The translations under genes and the position numbers were made by a program. Shown in pieces: positions 1 to 5,710 of a DNA stretch of 10,905 nt; the stretch's first letter is position 1; every line of letters starts with the position of its first letter. Source of the stretch: Phycisphaerae bacterium (GTDB lineage Bacteria; Planctomycetota; Phycisphaerae; Phycisphaerales; UBA1924); the NCBI GenBank assembly GCA_016794945.1, contig JAEUIX010000003.1:1-10905 (forward strand). Reading direction: 5' to 3'. Below the pieces are notes generated by a model. That model ran no database searches, had not been told where the DNA came from, and saw only the letters and a list, made by a program, of their open reading frames with translations.

Positions 1-177
1 TTCGGCCTGCGTCGCCTTCGGGCCCATCGCGCTGAACACGAACATGACCGCGACCGCCTCGATCGCCATGATCGCGCCCACCAGGCCGATCGTCTTGACC
101 GGCAGGCCCTTCTTGGCGGGCGCAGCGTCGGCGGGTGCGGGTGCGGCGGCTGGCTTGGCGTCTTTCTTGGCCGACAT
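1..177 (-). CDS. fliL: Flagellar basal body-associated protein FliL, N-terminal part (cut by window edge)
   Basis: Only the first 59 codons are present; the gene runs off the left edge. FliL is a single-pass inner-membrane protein that encircles or supports the MotA/MotB stator at the flagellar motor. The visible part fits its usual start: a short cytoplasmic tail rich in Ala, Lys and Pro (residues 1-26), then one hydrophobic segment at about residues 27-51 (GLVGAIMAIEAVAVMFVFSA), leading to a periplasmic domain that is not visible. The ATG at 177 is preceded by a GAGG about 7 nt upstream. The gene follows a MotA-like gene after an 87-nt gap that holds a sigma-28-like promoter match. The FliL call rests on the tail-plus-helix layout and on position (motA-fliL is a common order), because the diagnostic periplasmic domain lies outside the window. 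Another single-pass flagellar membrane protein is possible. Confidence 0.75.
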   Translation of the reverse strand, partial: MSAKKDAKPAAAPAPADAAPAKKGLPVKTIGLVGAIMAIEAVAVMFVFSAMGPKATQAE

Positions 178-233
178 AGATGCCTCGCGGGTGAGTGCGA
201 ACGCGGAGCGCACCGGGCGCGCCGCTGCCACCT

Positions 234-260
234 CAATCGGCGGTTTGAGGGCGGCGTTTG
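234..260 (-). promoter_or_regulatory. Putative sigma-28 (FliA-type) promoter before fliL
   Basis: On the minus strand, CAAA (260-257), then exactly 15 nt, then GCCGATTG (241-234). The sigma-28 consensus is TAAA-N15-GCCGATAA, so the -35 matches 3 of 4, the -10 matches 6 of 8, and the spacing is exact. It begins 5 nt after the stop codon of the MotA-like gene and would start transcription near 227, giving an untranslated leader of about 50 nt. Part of the match lies in a 13-nt direct repeat (TCAAACGCCGCCC followed by TCAAACCGCCG), so chance similarity is possible. Functional assignment is an inference. Confidence 0.35.
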
Positions 261-264
261 ACCG

Positions 265-951
265 TTACGCCGCGGCCCGCGCCGCCGCCGACAGGACCGC
301 ATCGGCCGGCAGCAGCGCCGCCAGACGTTCCCGGACCATGGCCGCGTCGCCGCCCTGGCGGATCGCCAGCAGCCCCTCGATCAGGATCAGGCCCGCGAGC
401 ATCTCCTGAGCCCGGGTGGCGTGGAACGCGTCGGCGAACGGGCGGGACAACTGGTGGAACACGCCTCCCGCGACCACCAGCGCCAGCACCGACAGCGCCA
501 CGCCCGCGCTGATGGTCGTCGGGTCGTCGGCGTGCCGCAGCACCATCGCCAGCGCCACGCACAGCGAGCCCAGCCCGATCATCGACATCGCGCCGCTCGT
601 CAGCCTCCCCATGCGCCCCGGCCGCAGCGCCAGCAGCGCGTCCAGCGATCGGTGCAGGTCCTGCCGCAGCAGTTCCGGCTCGGCCCGCCGTTCGATCAGC
701 CCCAGGCCGCGCACCGTCAGCTGGTCAGGAGTCTTCCCCGCGGCGCCCGCCAGCGCCCCCGGGCCGTGCCGGCTCGCCGCCTCGGCCAGCCGCACGACCA
801 TCGCGATCGCTTCGTGCGGAGCCGGCAGCGGCGCGTGCCGCGTCAGTACGCGCGCCACCACACGGTCCAGGCGGAGGACCCGCGCCATGACCAGTGCGCC
901 GATCACCGACGCGACGACCACCAGACACAGCTCGATCACCTGGCGTTCCAC
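265..951 (-). CDS. motA: MotA/TolQ/ExbB-family protein, reduced MotA-like stator subunit
   Basis: MotA is the proton-channel subunit of the flagellar stator and pushes on FliG. The 228-residue product has the MotA cytoplasmic loop (HEAIAMVVRLAEAASRHG at 46-63; ERRAEPELLRQDLHRSLD at 87-104), a helix pair (about 120-138 and 150-168), and the characteristic C-terminal stretch EMLAGLILIEGLLAIRQGG (183-201) followed by LAALLP. ADDP between the helices is also typical. Odd features: there is only one N-terminal membrane helix (about 5-26) where MotA has two; the conserved proline at the start of the third MotA helix is replaced by Thr-Ser-Gly (118-120). The second channel proline is kept in RPFADAF (P171). 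The length is below the usual 250-290. The start is GTG at 951, with GGAG 7 nt upstream; upstream extension of the frame lacks protein-like composition. No motB follows; fliL comes next. It could be a stator paralogue rather than the main MotA. Confidence 0.8.
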   Translation of the reverse strand: MERQVIELCLVVVASVIGALVMARVLRLDRVVARVLTRHAPLPAPHEAIAMVVRLAEAASRHGPGALAGAAGKTPDQLTVRGLGLIERRAEPELLRQDLHRSLDALLALRPGRMGRLTSGAMSMIGLGSLCVALAMVLRHADDPTTISAGVALSVLALVVAGGVFHQLSRPFADAFHATRAQEMLAGLILIEGLLAIRQGGDAAMVRERLAALLPADAVLSAAARAAA

Positions 952-956
952 CGGCG

Positions 957-962
957 CTCTCC
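957..962 (-). promoter_or_regulatory. Ribosome binding site deciding the GTG start of the MotA-like gene
   Basis: GGAGAG on the minus strand, with core GGAG at 962-959, is separated by 7 nt from the GTG at 951. An ATG at 967 is in a different reading frame and a further in-frame GTG at 939 has no comparable site, so the GTG at 951 is preferred. Confidence 0.6.
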
Positions 963-985
963 GACATCTCCCCTGCCGTCGGGAG

Positions 986-1013
986 TTATCGGGTGCTTCC
1001 GGGCGTGACTTTC
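986..1013 (-). promoter_or_regulatory. Putative sigma-28 (FliA-type) promoter before the MotA-like gene
   Basis: On the minus strand, GAAAGT (1013-1008) is followed by CCCGATAA (993-986). Against TAAAGT...GCCGATAA the -10 matches 7 of 8 bases. The -35 matches AAAGT, with 16 nt between GAAA and the -10 instead of the usual 15. These A/T-containing words stand out in a region that is otherwise almost pure G+C. Transcription would start near 979, about 28 nt before the GTG start and upstream of its ribosome binding site. It lies in the largest gap of the window. Late (class 3) control of mot genes by sigma-28 is well known in enterics, which fits. Not proven. Confidence 0.45.
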
Positions 1014-1110
1014 GCCCGTCGGACCGACCGCCGCCAACCCGGGGCCGCCCGCCCCGCCTGGTCAATCCGTGCCGGCCGCGCCGGGGGCGAGAACCCCGCC
1101 GCCCCCCCAC

Positions 1111-1126
1111 GCCCGGGCTCCCGGGC
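1111..1126 (-). terminator. GC-rich hairpin directly after flgE, possible terminator or 3' end stabiliser
   Basis: GCCCGGGAGCCCGGGC on the minus strand begins at the base after the flgE TGA. It pairs GCCCGG with CCGGGC around a 4-nt loop (7 pairs with a 2-nt loop on paper). It is followed by a run of G, not by U residues, so it is not a classical intrinsic terminator. It could be a U-less terminator, an RNA-stability element, or chance in GC-rich DNA. Its place between the hook genes and a candidate late promoter makes an operon boundary plausible. Confidence 0.3.
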
Positions 1127-2836
1127 TCACCGCCCGAGCACCAGCAGCTGCTGAAGCAGCTGGTCGGTGGTGGTGATCACGCGGGACGAGGCCGAGTACC
1201 CCGTCGAGGCCAGGATCAGGTTGATGAACTCCTGCGCCAGGTCCACGTTCGACAGCTCCAGCGCCCCGCCGACCACGCGCCCCGTTCCCAGGTTCGTCGG
1301 CGTCGTGATCACCGGCGTGCCCGAGTTCGGGCCGACGCCGAAGAGGTTCGACCCGATGTCCACCAGGCCCTCGGGGTTCGAGAACGAGGCCACCGCCACC
1401 TGCCCGATCGTCCGCGTCAGACCGTTCGTGAACGCGCCCGTGATCGTCCCGTCCTGCCCGACCGAGAACGACGACAGCGTCCCCAGCGGGGTCCCGTCCT
1501 GGTACGTCGCCGCGAGCGTCGACGAGGTCGACGCCAGCGCCGTCACCGAGGACGTCGGCGAGCTGAACTGGAAACTCACCGACAGCGGCGTCAGCGCGCC
1601 GGTGTTGGCCCGGTCGATCGTCGCCGTGATCGGGTTGACCGTCAGCGCACGCCCCGCCGTGTCGAACTGGAACGTCCCGGTGCCGATCCGCAGGTCCAGG
1701 TCCGTGTCGTCCGCCGAATCCAGGAAGTACCGCCACGTCGTCCCCGTGCTGTCCCGCTGCTCCAGGGCCATCACCAGGTCCACGCTCACCGCGTTGCCCA
1801 GCGAGTCGTACACCAGGAACGTCGTGCGGATCGACTCGCCGTCGGCCGACGCCGTCTTGTTCAGCGTCAGCGGCGAAGACACGAAGTTGCCCGCCGAGTC
1901 CAGGATCCGCACGTCGCTGGTCTCGACCGTCAGGTCGTTGGCCGTGCCGTAGTTGCCCGTGATCGTGATCACGCCGCCGTTCACCACCGCCCCCGGCGTC
2001 GAGCCGTCGGGGTTGTTCCCGATCGTCGTCTGGATGCCCAGGGCCTGCACGTAGAAGTCCAGCAGGTCCTGCACGGTCGTCGTCGCCGTGATCTGCAGGG
2101 ACGCCGGCGGGATCGTCTTGCCCCCCTTCTCCGCGCCGCGCAGCTCGATCGTCTGCCCCGCCGTGAACAGCGCCTGCGTGCCGGCGATCGTCGGGTCGTC
2201 CACGTCCGTCAGCAGCGTCGCCGCCGTGATCGCCGCCGACGAAAGGTCCGTCAGCGACGGGAACGTCGTCACCGATCCGCGGCTGGGCATCGTGCCGCCC
2301 GCGTTGAGATTCCCCGTGAACCGCACGTTCTCCGTCGCCTCCGCCAGCCGAAGCTGCCCCACCGGCAGGTTCATCGGAACCAGCGAGCCGGTCACCACGT
2401 TGAAGTCCGCGTCCACCCCGTAGCCCATCACCCGCTCGCCCGAGACCGTGATGAGGTCGTTCGTCGAGTTCTGGCGGAAGGCCCCCGCCCGCGTGTAGAA
2501 CCGATCGTTGCCCCGCTGAACGATGAAGAAGCCGTCTCCCTCGATCGCCAGGTCCCGCTGGTCGCCCGTCGCCGAGATCGAGCCGGTGTTGAAGTTGCGC
2601 TGCGTGCCGGCGATCGTCACGCCCAGGCCGATCTGCGCCGGGTTCGTGCCGCCCGTGCTCTCCCCGGGCACCGAACCCAGCGAGAAGTTCCTGGAGAACT
2701 GCGACGCGAACAGCATGCGGTTCGACTTGTACGCCGTCGTGTTCACGTTCGAGATGTTGTTGCCGATCACGTCCAGGTAACGCGCGTTGGCGGTCAGCCC
2801 GGACAGGCCCGTGAACATCGCGACAGTCGAAGCCAT
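1127..2836 (-). CDS. flgE: Flagellar hook protein FlgE
   Basis: FlgE is exported by the flagellar type III system and polymerises into the hook, the universal joint between rod and filament. The 569-residue product has the N-terminal rod/hook signature (IGNNISNVNTTAYKSNRMLF, 24-43), the D1 motifs TGDQRDLAIEGDGFFIVQ (90-107) and TRAGAF (115-120), the FlgE hallmark VYDSLGN (342-348), and the C-terminal helix that closes the D0 domain (ELSNVDLAQEFINLILAS, 527-544, to SRVITTTDQLLQQLL). It is much longer than the roughly 400-residue enteric protein. The extra length lies mainly in about 180-330, which includes TTVQDLLDFYVQALGI (253-268), a strand-helix pattern of the kind seen in long hook proteins and flagellins. 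This would be a surface-exposed insertion. The ATG at 2836 has GAGGA 8 nt upstream, inside a predicted hairpin. It follows the small flagellar operon gene after 63 nt, and a hairpin abuts its stop. Confidence 0.97.
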   Translation of the reverse strand: MASTVAMFTGLSGLTANARYLDVIGNNISNVNTTAYKSNRMLFASQFSRNFSLGSVPGESTGGTNPAQIGLGVTIAGTQRNFNTGSISATGDQRDLAIEGDGFFIVQRGNDRFYTRAGAFRQNSTNDLITVSGERVMGYGVDADFNVVTGSLVPMNLPVGQLRLAEATENVRFTGNLNAGGTMPSRGSVTTFPSLTDLSSAAITAATLLTDVDDPTIAGTQALFTAGQTIELRGAEKGGKTIPPASLQITATTTVQDLLDFYVQALGIQTTIGNNPDGSTPGAVVNGGVITITGNYGTANDLTVETSDVRILDSAGNFVSSPLTLNKTASADGESIRTTFLVYDSLGNAVSVDLVMALEQRDSTGTTWRYFLDSADDTDLDLRIGTGTFQFDTAGRALTVNPITATIDRANTGALTPLSVSFQFSSPTSSVTALASTSSTLAATYQDGTPLGTLSSFSVGQDGTITGAFTNGLTRTIGQVAVASFSNPEGLVDIGSNLFGVGPNSGTPVITTPTNLGTGRVVGGALELSNVDLAQEFINLILASTGYSASSRVITTTDQLLQQLLVLGR

Positions 2837-2844
2837 GCGTCAAT

Positions 2845-2876
2845 CCTCGTGTCGAGGCCCCGCCGCCCCTGGGGCC
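2845..2876 (-). promoter_or_regulatory. Two mutually exclusive hairpins over the flgE ribosome binding site
   Basis: On the minus strand, GGCCCC (2876-2871) can pair with GGGGCC (2861-2856) across a 9-nt loop. CCTCG (2857-2853) can pair with CGAGG (2849-2845) across the loop ACA. The second hairpin contains the GAGG Shine-Dalgarno of flgE, and the two share bases 2856-2857, so they cannot form fully together. This is the layout of a translational on/off switch, but short GC stems arise easily by chance here. No riboswitch class is recognised. Confidence 0.3.
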
Positions 2877-2899
2877 GCGGCGCCGGTGTCCCGTTCAAT

Positions 2900-3412
2900 T
2901 CACCCAGCAGCGCCCGTGCCGCCCCCCGCGCCCATCCCCGTCAACAGCCGCAGCACCGAAGCGTTCATCCCGGCGGCCAGGGCCCCCGGAGTCCCCACCG
3001 CCGCCGCGGCCGCGTGCTCGCCTTCCGCCGGCGCGTACACCACGCCGTCCACCCGCCCCGCCGAGCGCTGCGACGCGTCCAGACGCCCCGTCACCGTCCG
3101 CGCCTGAACGTCCAGGTGCAGCGCCATCCCGTCGATCACCGCCACCGCCGTCACCATCCCCGCCGCCTCCGCCTCGTCCGCCGCGCGGCTCAGCCGCGAC
3201 AGCTGCGACTCGCTCAGCGTCAGATCGCACCGCGAAGACACCGTCACCTTCAGCCCGCTCTCCAGTTCGCCACGGCCCGCCCGCTCCAGCATCGACGCGA
3301 ACGCCTCGGCTCCGCCCGCGATGCTCCGCGCCGCGCCCGCCGCGGCGGCCCCGGCTCCGGGCGCCAGCCCCGCCAGCCTCTTCAGCAGCATCGAACCGTT
3401 GTTGACGTTCAT
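2900..3412 (-). CDS. Small conserved flagellar operon protein (TIGR02530-like)
   Basis: The 170-residue product is not enzymatic in appearance, and no experimentally defined role is known to me. It resembles the 'flagellar operon protein' family (TIGR02530 type) that often sits between flgD and flgE, exactly as here. The core at about 54-108 (VTVSSRCDLTLSESQLSRLS, then a helix ending EAEAAGM, then VIDGMALHLDVQARTVTG) follows the family pattern: a beta strand, an 'L-S-x-x-x-L-x-x-L' helix, and two strands ending in RTV(I/T). The usual HAxxR part of the first motif reads SSRCD here, so it is divergent. The N- and C-terminal parts are Ala/Gly-rich and probably disordered, and there is no signal peptide or membrane helix. 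The ATG at 3412 has GAGG 7 nt upstream. It probably acts in hook assembly or export, judged by position alone. Family assignment is from memory of the motif, not a search. Confidence 0.7.
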   Translation of the reverse strand: MNVNNGSMLLKRLAGLAPGAGAAAAGAARSIAGGAEAFASMLERAGRGELESGLKVTVSSRCDLTLSESQLSRLSRAADEAEAAGMVTAVAVIDGMALHLDVQARTVTGRLDASQRSAGRVDGVVYAPAEGEHAAAAAVGTPGALAAGMNASVLRLLTGMGAGGGTGAAG

Positions 3413-3471
3413 GGTCCCGCCTCGTCAGTGCCGACCGCTCCCCCGCCCCGCGCTCTCGCTCCCGCTCCAGT

Positions 3472-4002
3472 TCACTCCACGCCCGGCGGCGCCGTCGGCG
3501 CCGAGTCGCTCCGAGGCACGCCCGGTGTCGGCGCGGGCGACGGGCCGGGATTCGGCCCGGGGTTCGGCGCCGGCGGTTCCAGGAGCCGCGGGTCGATCAC
3601 CTCGTCCATGTTGCCGAACGGCACCCGCGCCCCGCTGGCCAGGTTCAGCACCGGCCCCGCCTCCGTGCGGTTCACCGACACCACCAGCCCCTCCACGCGC
3701 CGGTAGTTCTCGTCCAGGCCCGAGATGTACGCGCCGATCAGCGAGCCGGCCGACGCGAACTGGTTCTGGTTCACCAGCGACTCGAGCTTGCGCTGCAGTT
3801 GCATGTCCGATTCGATCGACCGCAGGCTCGACATCTGCTGGAGCAGCTGCGACGAGTCGTTCGGCTTCATCGGGTCCTGGTTCGACAGCTCGGCGAACAT
3901 GATCTTCACGAACTGCTCGCTCGACAGCGCCGCGTACGCGTCCACTTTCGTGCGCGAAACGTCCGACCCGCTGCCGCTCAACGCCGATGCCGCGCCGCTC
4001 AT
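3472..4002 (-). CDS. flgD: Flagellar hook assembly (hook cap) protein FlgD
   Basis: FlgD forms the scaffold cap at the tip of the growing hook and lets FlgE subunits insert; it is removed when the hook is complete. The 176-residue protein has the family signature FVKIMFAELSNQDPMKPNDS (31-50), followed by LLQQMSSLRSIE (53-64). The segment at about 85-136 (SLIGAYISGLD, then VEGLVVSVNRTE and LASGARVPFGNMDEV) matches the small Tudor-like beta domain. The Fn3-like domain of the longer enteric protein is absent, as in other short FlgDs. Instead the chain ends in an unusual Pro-rich tail (about 142-173) containing PNPGPNPGPSPAPTPG. The ATG at 4002 has a strong GGAGG 7 nt upstream. It lies 40 nt after fliK. 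Confidence 0.93.
   Translation of the reverse strand: MSGAASALSGSGSDVSRTKVDAYAALSSEQFVKIMFAELSNQDPMKPNDSSQLLQQMSSLRSIESDMQLQRKLESLVNQNQFASAGSLIGAYISGLDENYRRVEGLVVSVNRTEAGPVLNLASGARVPFGNMDEVIDPRLLEPPAPNPGPNPGPSPAPTPGVPRSDSAPTAPPGVE
3544..3567 (-). repeat. 12-bp tandem repeat encoding PNPG units in the FlgD tail
   Basis: Two adjacent 12-bp units (3567-3556 and 3555-3544) differ at two positions, both synonymous (CCGAACCCCGGG and CCGAATCCCGGC), and each encodes Pro-Asn-Pro-Gly. A degenerate continuation encodes Pro-Ser-Pro-Ala-Pro-Thr-Pro-Gly. This suggests growth by unit duplication within flgD. Confidence 0.6.
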
Positions 4003-4042
4003 GCGATTGCCTCCGGGCCGTGCCCGCCGCGCAGCGCCGATG

Positions 4043-5710
4043 TCACGCCACGGCGTCCAGCCGCAGCGTCACGCGGTCGAGCACTCCGTGCCCGGGCGCC
4101 GCCTTCAACTCGGTCATGTCCGCCGGCCGCTCCGCGCCCGGCTCCTCCGGCGCGCCTCCGGCACGCCGCCATGCACCCCCGGGCCCGGCTTCCCGCCCGG
4201 CCGATCCGCTCTGCCCACCCAAGGTTCCTCCACCTTCGGCTCCGCCGCCGCCCTGCCGTCCCGGATCCTCCGGGCCCTCCGATCCGTGCCGCCCGGCCGG
4301 CTCCCCTGCCGGCCGCGACAGACTCGGATCCACCTGCACTTCCAGCTTCGCAACGTTCAGGCCCTTCGCTTCCAGCGAGGACCTCAGGTTCGCCACCGTC
4401 GCGTCAAGCAAGTCCCGTGCCTGGCCGCTGCCCACCTCCAGCCGCACCGACACCAACCCGCCGGACACTTCCATCTGGACCCGTAACTGCCCCAGAACCT
4501 CCGGGTGCAGCCGGAGTGTCACGCTCCCGCCCCGCTGCTGGAGAGCTGCGGCGAGCCCGCGGGCCACCTGCGCCTCCATGACTTCCGGACTCGGCCCGCT
4601 CGGCGTCGCCACGCCGCCGCGCACGGAGTGCGCCGCCGCCGATCGTCCCTCGCTCACCAGTCGAAACACCGCCGTCGCCGCGCCAACGCCGCTCGGCTCC
4701 GCCGCGCCGGCGGCGGGCTTGGCCCCGCTCGCGGCTGGGGGCGAGGCCGCCTCGACAGGTTCGGGAACCGGCGTGCCGCCGGTTCGTTCGGTCGCGACCG
4801 GCGGGCCCCCGCCGCCGACCGCCTCGCCCGGGGCGCCGACGCTCGGCGGGACCTGCTGCGGCATTCCGATCGGCGCTGCGCTCGACGCCGGGCCCGGCGC
4901 CGGCGCACCGACAGGTTCCGCCCCCGCCGCCTCGGTCCGCTCGGCAGCGCCGGTGAACCCGCTCATGCTCACGCCGACCCGACCGGCCGACAGCCCCGAC
5001 ACGCGGAGCAGCAGGGCCTTGTCCGCTCGCGCCAGCAGATCGTTCAACGCGTGGATCGTCAGGGGCTTCGCCGGCGTGGCACCGCGAGCCTCGGCGGCCC
5101 CTTCCCGCTCGCCGTCGTGACCATCAGCCGCGTCGCCAGAGCCTTCCGACCCCGGGGCGCGCCCCGTGCCCCCACCGTTCCGACGCGACCCGTCCGGGTC
5201 AACGTCCGCGATGTGCGGCGCCGGGTCCTCGCCGCCGGTCGCTGCAACCTCGGCCTGGCCATCGTCGGCCATCGGCCGCTCGTCGGCCGGTAGTTCCTCG
5301 ATTCCCTCGGCCGATGCGACCGGCCCGGGCTCTTTCGTCTCCCCACTCGGTTCGTCCGTCGTCGCACGCTCATGGGCCTCTTCGGCCGCCGCTCCGGCCG
5401 TCGCGCCGTCACCGGTGCCGGCCGCCCGCGTCTGCCCTCGATGCACCCCGGCCGGTTCAGCCGGTTCAGCCGCACCGGCGGCACGCCCCCGGGAAGCGTC
5501 GAGGTCTGGTCGATCGTCCTGGCGCTTCGGTTCAACGGTCGATTGCTGCGCCCCGCCCTTGCGCCCGGCGTCGGTCTTGCGCTGCGCCCGCATCGCCAGC
5601 TCGAACGGGCCGGCCTCGGGCGGCTTCTCCAGCGGTCGGCGCTCGGCCGGCTGGTTCAGGGCCCCTCCGGGCAGGATGCGCAGCGGATCGGTGAGTGTTC
5701 GGCTGGTCAT
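4043..5710 (-). CDS. fliK: Flagellar hook-length control protein FliK
   Basis: FliK is a secreted molecular ruler that measures the hook and switches the export gate (FlhB) from hook to filament substrates. The 555-residue product has the usual two-part build: a long, low-complexity, Ala/Gly/Pro/Glu-rich ruler region (1 to about 375), and the conserved C-terminal switch domain at about 395-461 (GSVTLRLHPEVLGQLRVQME, then GGLVSVRLEV, ARDLLDATVANLRSSLEAKG and LNVAKLEVQV). The LHPEVLGQLRV stretch corresponds to the family's 'L-x-P-x-x-L-G-x-(V/L)-x-V' motif. Odd: about 94 more residues, again Gly/Pro/Glu-rich, follow the switch domain, longer than the usual short Gln-rich tail. The ATG at 5710 overlaps the upstream gene's stop as ATGA, so translation is probably coupled; the Shine-Dalgarno is weak. 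flgD follows. Confidence 0.93.
   Translation of the reverse strand: MTSRTLTDPLRILPGGALNQPAERRPLEKPPEAGPFELAMRAQRKTDAGRKGGAQQSTVEPKRQDDRPDLDASRGRAAGAAEPAEPAGVHRGQTRAAGTGDGATAGAAAEEAHERATTDEPSGETKEPGPVASAEGIEELPADERPMADDGQAEVAATGGEDPAPHIADVDPDGSRRNGGGTGRAPGSEGSGDAADGHDGEREGAAEARGATPAKPLTIHALNDLLARADKALLLRVSGLSAGRVGVSMSGFTGAAERTEAAGAEPVGAPAPGPASSAAPIGMPQQVPPSVGAPGEAVGGGGPPVATERTGGTPVPEPVEAASPPAASGAKPAAGAAEPSGVGAATAVFRLVSEGRSAAAHSVRGGVATPSGPSPEVMEAQVARGLAAALQQRGGSVTLRLHPEVLGQLRVQMEVSGGLVSVRLEVGSGQARDLLDATVANLRSSLEAKGLNVAKLEVQVDPSLSRPAGEPAGRHGSEGPEDPGRQGGGGAEGGGTLGGQSGSAGREAGPGGAWRRAGGAPEEPGAERPADMTELKAAPGHGVLDRVTLRLDAVA

Noticed and set aside
1061..1074. Possible sigma-54 site (GGCACGGATTGA) or a TTGACC -35 box in the flgE-motA gap
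   Set aside because: GGCACG is 2 nt, not 4 nt, from TTGA and the GC dinucleotide of -12 is missing. No -10 box follows TTGACC at suitable spacing.
952..1110. Extension of the MotA-like gene upstream to 1110
   Set aside because: The added 53 residues are Arg/Gly-rich without protein-like pattern and would cover the putative promoter. The GTG at 951 has a good binding site.
1038..1112. G-rich runs on the minus strand that could form a G-quadruplex
   Set aside because: The runs are mostly GG or broken by C-rich partners that would form ordinary stems. Such runs are frequent in this composition.
1062..2843. A 593-codon open frame on the minus strand overlapping flgE in another frame
   Set aside because: Its composition (Arg/Gly/Asp/His) is that of a frame-shifted reading of flgE, which itself has all FlgE motifs in frame.
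416..3706. A 1096-codon open frame on the plus strand
   Set aside because: It runs antisense across the MotA-like gene, flgE and the small operon gene, and into flgD. Its product is Arg/His/Pro-rich with no domain. Long antisense open frames are expected where third positions are nearly all G or C.
4043..5710. Possible frameshifts in the low-complexity part of fliK
   Set aside because: The frame stays open from the ATG through the conserved switch domain, and the ruler region is normally low in complexity.
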